A DNA stretch of 34,055 nucleotides from JBQCHF01 sp051953655 (GTDB taxonomy: Bacteria > Actinomycetota > Actinomycetes > Motilibacterales > Motilibacteraceae), in NCBI GenBank assembly GCA_051953655.1, contig JBQCIO010000291.1:1-34055 (forward strand). The letters run 5' to 3'. The notes under the pieces are model-generated. The model ran no database searches, was not told where the DNA came from, and worked only from the letters and a program-made list of their open reading frames with translations. The position numbers and the translations under genes were made by a program. Positions 29,669 through 34,055 of the stretch are shown piece after piece. The stretch's first letter is position 1. Each line of letters starts with the position of its first letter.

Positions 29669-31330
29669 ATGGCGCGGCCGAACCATGCATCGATCTTCCG
29701 CAAGGGACCCGAGGCGGTCCTAGAGGAGCAGCGGGCGGCCATCATCGCCGCCCGCGAGATCCTGCTCGGCGCGTACGAGCGGATCAGCGACGACCAGGAG
29801 GACGAGGGCACCGGCGACCGCGGCGCCGGCGTGGGCCGTCAGTCCGACACGCTGGTCAAGCTCTGCATCGCGCTCACCGCGGCCGGCCCGTCGACCTGGA
29901 CCATCTACCGGCACTACACCGACAACGACCTGTCCGCGTTCAAGGACGTGGTGCGCCCCGAGTTCGAGCTGCTCCTGGCCGACCTGGAGGCCGGGGTCAT
30001 CGAGGGCATCGTCGTCTACGACCTGGACCGCCTCGCCCGCCGCCCGAAGGACCTCGAGCGGCTCATCGACATCTACGACAAGGCCGCGAAGGCCGGGCGC
30101 CGGCTGTTCTTCCAGACCATCCACGACCCGATCGACCTGTCCAGCCCGGACGGCATCACCCTGGCCCGGGTCATGGTCGCGTTCGCGAACAAGTCCAGCC
30201 GGGACACCGCCCGTCGGGTGGCGGGCAAGCACAGGGCGACCGCGCTGACCGGCCGCCCGGTCGGCGGGACCCGGCCGTTCGGGTGGAACTGGACCAGCGA
30301 GCGGGTCGTGCTCGCCGACGGCCGGGTCCTGGAGCCCGCGGTCGGGGCGAAGGGCAAGCCGATCCGCCACCACGTCATCAACGAGGCCGAGGCCGCCGAG
30401 ATCCGCCGGGTCGCCGCCGACGTGCTGCTCGGCGTCGGGCTGAACACCATTTGCCGAGACCTGACCGAGCGCGGCATCCGCACCCCGCGCGGGAACGAGT
30501 GGCGCCCGAACCCGCTCAAGCTGATGCTCGAGAGCCCCCGGCTGGCCGGGTTCCGGGTGCATAGGGGCACCCTGCTGCCCGCCGAGAACGGTGAAGGCTG
30601 GGTGCTCGGGAACTGGGACCCGATCCTCGACGTGGACACGTGGGAGCAGGTCGCGACCAAACTGGCCGGCAAGGGGGGCCAGAAGGCCCGCAGCGAGGCC
30701 CAGCGCTCGTACCTGCTGTCCGGCATCCTGCGCTGCTACCTGTGCCACGGGCCGCTGTACGGCAACGCACGCGCCGACCTGGGGCACTTCTACGCGTGCA
30801 AGGTCCGCGGCGGGGCCGGCGGGAAGGCCGGCTGCGGGAAGGTCACGTGCTCCGGGCCGCCGGTCGACGACGTGGTGACGGAGTGGGCGAAGAAGCGGAT
30901 GCTTACCACCGCGGCCGCCGTCAAGGCCGAGGGCCCGTGGCCGCGCGAGGGCGAGCTGGAAGAGGCCAAGCGGCAGATGGGCGAGCTTGTTCCGCTGCTG
31001 ACCGAGGCGACCGGGGAGGGCAAGGCCATGCTGTCGGCCCGGTTTGCCCGGCTATCGGATGCGGTCGATGAACTGCGCGCCGAACGGTCGGTGTGGCTGC
31101 TCGAGCGCGGCAACCTCGTCCGCCGCGCGATGGTGACTCCGGACACGTTCGATGACCTGCCGCTGGACGTGCAGCGCCAATACCTGCGCGGCGAGCTGGT
31201 CAGCTTGTTCGTGAAGCCGGCGACGGTGCGCGGGAACCGGTTCGACTACTCGCGGCTGGTGCCGGTGTGGCGCGGCACCGCCGACGAGGTGCCGGGTGAC
31301 GGGGTGCCTGCCGGCGAGCCGACGGCCTGA
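29669..31330 (+). CDS. Large serine recombinase (site-specific integrase)
   Basis: A 553-residue recombinase that would catalyse integration and excision between att sites. The resolvase-type catalytic domain covers about 34-195: YERISDD with nucleophile Ser40, then DRGAGVGRQSD, and YDLDRLARRPKDLERL with the conserved Arg residues. The recombinase domain runs about 200-300, containing RPFGW and GLNTICRDLTERGIRTPRG. A zinc-ribbon segment follows, with Cys356, Cys359, Cys377 and Cys389/394. A charged helical region at about 425-490 is probably the coiled coil that controls direction. An N-terminal extension of about 34 residues before the catalytic strand is longer than usual. ATG 29669 has only a weak GGGGAC ribosome site. 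The directionality factor is not visible here. Confidence 0.93.
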   Translation: MARPNHASIFRKGPEAVLEEQRAAIIAAREILLGAYERISDDQEDEGTGDRGAGVGRQSDTLVKLCIALTAAGPSTWTIYRHYTDNDLSAFKDVVRPEFELLLADLEAGVIEGIVVYDLDRLARRPKDLERLIDIYDKAAKAGRRLFFQTIHDPIDLSSPDGITLARVMVAFANKSSRDTARRVAGKHRATALTGRPVGGTRPFGWNWTSERVVLADGRVLEPAVGAKGKPIRHHVINEAEAAEIRRVAADVLLGVGLNTICRDLTERGIRTPRGNEWRPNPLKLMLESPRLAGFRVHRGTLLPAENGEGWVLGNWDPILDVDTWEQVATKLAGKGGQKARSEAQRSYLLSGILRCYLCHGPLYGNARADLGHFYACKVRGGAGGKAGCGKVTCSGPPVDDVVTEWAKKRMLTTAAAVKAEGPWPREGELEEAKRQMGELVPLLTEATGEGKAMLSARFARLSDAVDELRAERSVWLLERGNLVRRAMVTPDTFDDLPLDVQRQYLRGELVSLFVKPATVRGNRFDYSRLVPVWRGTADEVPGDGVPAGEPTA

Positions 31331-31479
31331 CGGAGGACCTGACGGCTCGCGTGCCGGTCCAGAACGCCGCGCAGCTGCTTCCACCGTCGATCCGTCATAG
31401 GTGGGGCATCGGCGAGCCACCTCGCAAGGCATTCCTCGCGGGTCATCACGGGGGCGGGGCGGGGTGCGGTCTTCGGCAT
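31246..31479 (-). CDS. Small hypothetical protein of the mobile element (77 aa)
   Basis: The frame begins MPKTAPRPAPVMTREECLAR and continues WLADAPPMTDRRWKQLRGVL, a pattern I associate with short proteins found beside integrases in actinobacterial islands; no function is known. The last 85 bases overlap the 3' end of the recombinase gene on the other strand, so the C-terminal 28 residues may be less meaningful. An imperfect inverted repeat lies directly upstream of its ATG (31479), as would be expected of an operator. A role as a regulator or directionality factor cannot be excluded. Confidence 0.5.
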   Translation of the reverse strand: MPKTAPRPAPVMTREECLARWLADAPPMTDRRWKQLRGVLDRHASRQVLRQAVGSPAGTPSPGTSSAVPRHTGTSRE

Positions 31480-31500
31480 GACCGGACTGGTCCGGGGTCA
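31480..31500. promoter_or_regulatory. Imperfect inverted repeat upstream of the small minus-strand gene
   Basis: CCGGAC (31482-31487) and GTCCGG (31490-31495) flank TG, with TGACC and GGTCA outside. It abuts the start codon of the 77-residue ORF and may be an operator or promoter overlap. Confidence 0.35.
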
Positions 31501-31762
31501 CGCCGGTGGCGCAATCGGCCACCGGCTGGCGCCCGCGCGTTGCGGCGGAAGCGGTGACAGATCAGGCTGCACCCCGCTTCAGGGGGCTTCCCGGCTGCAG
31601 GCCGCGGGGCGTGCATGCGATCCGGGCTAGATCCTTCAGGCCTGTGGACGTTCACCAGACGCGCCGCGGAACGAAACAACGGGGATGTCGCGAGCCGCTA
31701 CCTGCTCGGCTCGCTAGGGCCGGGTAGCGAGGGTCGCCTCGCCGAGCCTTGCCCTGACCAAG
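31501..31762. other. Non-coding stretch inside the element
   Basis: About 260 bp between the small minus-strand gene and the cargo gene. Open frames here lack family resemblance and overlap each other. Promoters for both flanking genes should lie here, but no convincing TANNNT-plus-start pair was found. Confidence 0.4.
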
Positions 31763-32350
31763 ATGGGGTTACATGCAGCGGCCGTGGCGGCCGGCACGGT
31801 GCTGGTCGTGACCAAGCATGCCCCGGCAGTTCAGGCGATCATCGACCAGGCGGCGGCCGCGGACGGGCTCACCTTCATGCTTGCTCAGGCAGCGTGGAGT
31901 CAGTCCGACCCGACCGCCTCGACGCACCTGCCTGCCATGTTCGCCGTCGCTCGTGCTGGCATCGGCGACCCCACGCTGCGGGCGGCCATGGACAGCGCAG
32001 AGGACGACGTCGAGGCGGCCTTGTCCCGCCAGCGAGCGCGTGGCGACGAGTGGGGAGAGGGCCGCCGGCACGTGCCAGATCGCGAGGTGGATCTTGCTGG
32101 GTGGGTGGCTGCGGCCCTGTGGGCCGCTGCCATCGCCGCGCTCGCTGACCACGCTCTACATGCTTTGGCGCCCGGTCAACGTTCAGATCTGGCTGGTCCC
32201 TGGGCCCGGGCTGTCGCAGTCCGGAGAGACATCGCCGGCCTGGGAGTCGCCGCCGAGCAGGTCGCGACTGCCCTGCTCAGGATGTCAATGGCCATCTCGT
32301 TGTCCCCGCTGGTGGCCAGTGAAAGTCCCCACCTCGCTGGGGTGGGTTAG
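31763..32350 (+). CDS. Cargo gene of unknown function, 3' end replaced by IS21-family element
   Basis: I do not recognise it. Codon choice is that of a real gene but with lower third-position GC than its neighbours, including a TTA leucine codon at position 3 and several CTT, GCT and CAT codons, as expected for acquired DNA. The protein begins GLHAAAVAAGTVLVVTKHAP, contains AMFAVARAGIGDPTLRAAMD and an Ala-rich helix VAAALWAAAIAALADHALHA, and looks soluble and helical. About 173 residues are native. From near 32283 the frame reads into the IS21 end (SMAISLSPLVASESPHLAGV), so the present stop is not the original one. ATG 31763 is the only start after an in-frame stop at 31715. No strong ribosome site precedes it. 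Confidence 0.6.
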   Translation: MGLHAAAVAAGTVLVVTKHAPAVQAIIDQAAAADGLTFMLAQAAWSQSDPTASTHLPAMFAVARAGIGDPTLRAAMDSAEDDVEAALSRQRARGDEWGEGRRHVPDREVDLAGWVAAALWAAAIAALADHALHALAPGQRSDLAGPWARAVAVRRDIAGLGVAAEQVATALLRMSMAISLSPLVASESPHLAGVG

Positions 32351-33129
32351 CGCTTCGAGGGGCGGCTCCCGGGGCGTGTTCGGGCCTCGCGCATGCGGTA
32401 GCTCTCGCCGTCGGTGGCGACGACGTTGTTGTGGTGCAGGAGGCGGTCCAGGAGGCTGACGGCGGTGGAGTGGTCGGGTAGGAAGCGGCCCCAGTCTTCG
32501 AAGGGCCAGTGGCTGGCGATGGCGAGGCTGCGGCGTTCGTAGGCGGCGGCGACGAACCGGAACAGCAGCTGGCTGCCGGTGCTGTCCATGGGTGCGAAGC
32601 CGACCTCGTCGCAGATGATCAGGTCGTGGCGTAGCAGGGTCTCGATGACCTTGCCGACGCTGTTGTCGGCCAGGCCGCGGTAGAGGTTCTCCACGAGCTC
32701 GGCGGCGGTGAAGTAGCGGACCCGCTGGCCCTGTTGGACGGCGGCGTGGCCGAGGGCGATCAGGGTGTGGGTCTTGCCGGTGCCGGCCGGCCCGATCAGG
32801 GTGAGGTTCTCTCTGGCGGCGATCCATTCCAGGGAGGTCAGGTAGGCCCAGGTCGGGGCGGGGATGCTGCTGGCGGCGAGGTCGAAGCCCTCGATCGTCT
32901 TGATCGTGGGGAAGCAGGCCTGTTTGCTGCGCAGCCGGGTGTTGCTGGCGTCCCGGGCGGTGATCTCGACCTCGACCAGGGCCCGCAGGAGCTCTTCGGG
33001 GGCCCAGCGTTGGGTCTTGGCGGTGGCCAGCATCTCCGGGGCGACCTGGCGCATGCTGGCGAGCTTGAGCCGGCGCAGCCCGTGCTCGAGATCGGCCGGC
33101 AGCGGCGCTGGGGTGGCCGCGGCCATCAC
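32347..33129 (-). CDS. istB: IS21-family helper ATPase IstB
   Basis: A 260-residue AAA+ ATPase that assists the IstA transposase by choosing and holding target DNA. Walker A is GPAGTGKT (113-120) and Walker B is DLIICDEVGF. LRHDLIICDEVGFAPMD, followed by LLFRFVAAAYERRS, is the diagnostic IstB stretch, and ASHWPFEDWGRFLPD with LLDRLLHH follows near the end. Length is normal for the family. Start options are GTG 33129 and ATG 33126; both overlap the istA stop codon (GTGATG), giving tight translational coupling. The stop overlaps that of the truncated cargo gene on the other strand. Confidence 0.95.
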   Translation of the reverse strand: MMAAATPAPLPADLEHGLRRLKLASMRQVAPEMLATAKTQRWAPEELLRALVEVEITARDASNTRLRSKQACFPTIKTIEGFDLAASSIPAPTWAYLTSLEWIAARENLTLIGPAGTGKTHTLIALGHAAVQQGQRVRYFTAAELVENLYRGLADNSVGKVIETLLRHDLIICDEVGFAPMDSTGSQLLFRFVAAAYERRSLAIASHWPFEDWGRFLPDHSTAVSLLDRLLHHNNVVATDGESYRMREARTRPGSRPSKR

Positions 33130-34055
33130 GCGCCCCCAGCGGACTCGCCGGTGAGCTGCTCGAGCCGGTAAGCGGTCAGCGGGCGGGAGGCGGTGGTGGG
33201 TAGTTCCATCACCAGCGCCTCACCCGGCGCGGTGGGCTGGGGCACCCCGGCGCCGGCGGCCAGGATCGCCCGCACCCCGCTGGCCCGCCACCGCCCGAAC
33301 CTGACCGCCCGCTCCAGGGCGGCCACGAGCGCCTCGCGGCCGTGCGCGGCTTGCAGGGCGGCCAGCTCGGCCAGCTCCGGCCCGAGGCGGGTGTTCCCCG
33401 AGGCGGCGGCGTTGCGCAGCCACGTCTCGGCGGCCGGCCCGAGCGCGCAGAACGCCAGCTCCGCGGCCGTTCTGGGGGTGAGCTTGCGGGCCGGGGCGTT
33501 CGGCCGCGGACGGCCGTAGTGCTCATCGAGAACGCTGGCCTCCCCCGGGGCCATCAGCGGGTGCTCGGCCAGCACCACACCCGTGCCGGGCTCGATGATC
33601 GTCACGCCTGTGCTGCCGGCCAGGACCTGCACGGTGTGCCCGAGCATCCGGTTGGGCACCGAGTAGCGGGCCGAGCCGAACCGGACGCAGGACAGCTTGT
33701 CGACCTTGCGCAGCTCCGCGCGGCCGCCGAACAGCCCCGCGGGCTGCAGGGAGGGCAGTGGTGCGAGCAGGCCGGCCTCGGTGTCGGCCAGCCGCCGGGC
33801 CGGGACCGCGGCGATCTCGGAGTGCTCGCGGTCGTTCACCTCGGCGCACCACGCCGCCGCGGCGTTCGCCGCCGCCAGGTCCGAGGCCTGCCCGGGGGTG
33901 AGCACGCCGAGGGGGACCATCAAGTCCGCCTTGGCATAGCCGACCAGGTTCTCCACGATCCCCTTGCTCTCGGGGTCTTTGGCCTGGCAGAAGTCCGGGC
34001 GGAACCGGTAGTGGCTGGCGAAGCGCACGTAGTCCGGGGTCGGCACCACCACGTC
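33126..34055 (-). CDS. istA: IS21-family transposase IstA (partial, N-terminus outside window)
   Basis: The C-terminal 309 residues of the transposase; the beginning lies to the right of the window. DPESKGIVENLVGYAKADL contains the conserved third acidic residue of the DDE catalytic triad (Glu in KGIVEN), with the preceding residues of the RNase H fold partly present. RYSVPNRMLGHTVQV and the acidic/Ala-rich C-terminal domain match IstA C-termini. The two other catalytic Asp residues are beyond the edge, so intactness cannot be judged. It overlaps istB by a few bases. Fully in frame to the window end, with no sign of decay. Confidence 0.93.
   Translation of the reverse strand, partial: DVVVPTPDYVRFASHYRFRPDFCQAKDPESKGIVENLVGYAKADLMVPLGVLTPGQASDLAAANAAAAWCAEVNDREHSEIAAVPARRLADTEAGLLAPLPSLQPAGLFGGRAELRKVDKLSCVRFGSARYSVPNRMLGHTVQVLAGSTGVTIIEPGTGVVLAEHPLMAPGEASVLDEHYGRPRPNAPARKLTPRTAAELAFCALGPAAETWLRNAAASGNTRLGPELAELAALQAAHGREALVAALERAVRFGRWRASGVRAILAAGAGVPQPTAPGEALVMELPTTASRPLTAYRLEQLTGESAGGA

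Larger units (their letters stand above)
29568..34055 (+). mobile_element. Left end of an integrated element carried by a large serine recombinase (partial)
   Basis: The element starts at the break in the HhH-GPD-like gene. It carries the recombinase, a small minus-strand ORF and an unknown cargo gene, and is itself interrupted by an IS21-family sequence. It continues past the window. Whether it is a prophage, an integrative conjugative element or a smaller island cannot be judged, since no capsid, transfer or replication gene is in view. Confidence 0.7.
32283..34055 (-). mobile_element. IS21-family insertion sequence (partial)
   Basis: The istA and istB genes lie in their usual order with overlapping ends. 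The end of the IS near the istB stop shows TGTC at 32283 and again at 32301, each followed by a TGGCCA motif, matching the multiple terminal repeats of IS21 elements. The exact terminus is uncertain between these two points. The istA end and the second terminal repeat lie outside the window. It was inserted into the cargo gene of the serine-recombinase element. Confidence 0.85.

Noticed and set aside
29413..29700. tRNA gene as the integration target
   Set aside because: No tRNA cloverleaf or CCA-type 3' end is present. The junction lies in a protein-coding frame, as is common for serine integrases.
31446..31727. Additional small ORFs in the element gap (31446-31679 minus, 31506-31727 plus)
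   Set aside because: Arg/Pro-rich translations without ribosome sites or family resemblance, and they overlap each other.

Overview
This is a 34 kb window of very GC-rich chromosome from an actinobacterium. The 13E12/DUF222-HNH protein, DUF1918, DUF4192, DUF456, a DevR/DevS-type two-component pair, GTG starts and TANNNT -10 elements placed for leaderless transcripts fit a Geodermatophilaceae-like soil organism (Blastococcus, Modestobacter or Geodermatophilus). The genus is inference; no rRNA or tRNA is present to settle it.

Layout. 1-1449: ABC-2 exporter (permease cut by the window edge, plus ATPase), minus strand. 1520-6823: a stress or redox neighbourhood with a CBS-BON protein, a DUF1918 protein, a HAD hydrolase, an unknown protein, a DoxX-like membrane protein and a devR-devS-like pair whose kinase is broken by a one-base frameshift near 6146. 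6949-9319: DUF4192 protein and a NUDIX-PIN/NYN fusion. 9316-13331: a small DNA-binding-like protein, a secreted metzincin-type protease, a RecQ-like helicase ending in a phosphoribosyltransferase-type motif, and a tiny membrane ORF. 13303-15188: an overlapping SDR and saccharopine-dehydrogenase-like reductase pair. 15281-16930: an anchored protein and a GntR/FCD regulator. 17068-19635: a complete polar amino-acid ABC importer operon. 19814-23090: DUF456 protein, two small proteins and DNA polymerase IV. 23107-29413: 13E12-family HNH protein, CYTH-CHAD protein, S33 peptidase-like hydrolase, GNAT acetyltransferase and universal stress protein.

29477-34055 is the left end of an integrated mobile element. 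A gene whose first codons resemble the start of an HhH-GPD base-excision repair protein is cut off after about 30 codons. About 100 bp later lies a large serine recombinase, the arrangement expected of an attL site with its integrase beside it. Inside the element are a small minus-strand ORF and an unknown cargo gene whose 3' end is replaced by an IS21-family insertion sequence (istB complete, istA running off the window). The right end of the element and attR lie outside.

The points most worth following are the serine-recombinase insertion into the DNA-repair gene, the devS frameshift, the 25-bp operator-like palindrome over the 13E12 promoter, the NUDIX-nuclease and RecQ-PRTase fusions, and a recurrent leaderless promoter signature. 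No CRISPR array, tRNA or rRNA was seen. All family assignments come from reading motifs by eye, without database searches.
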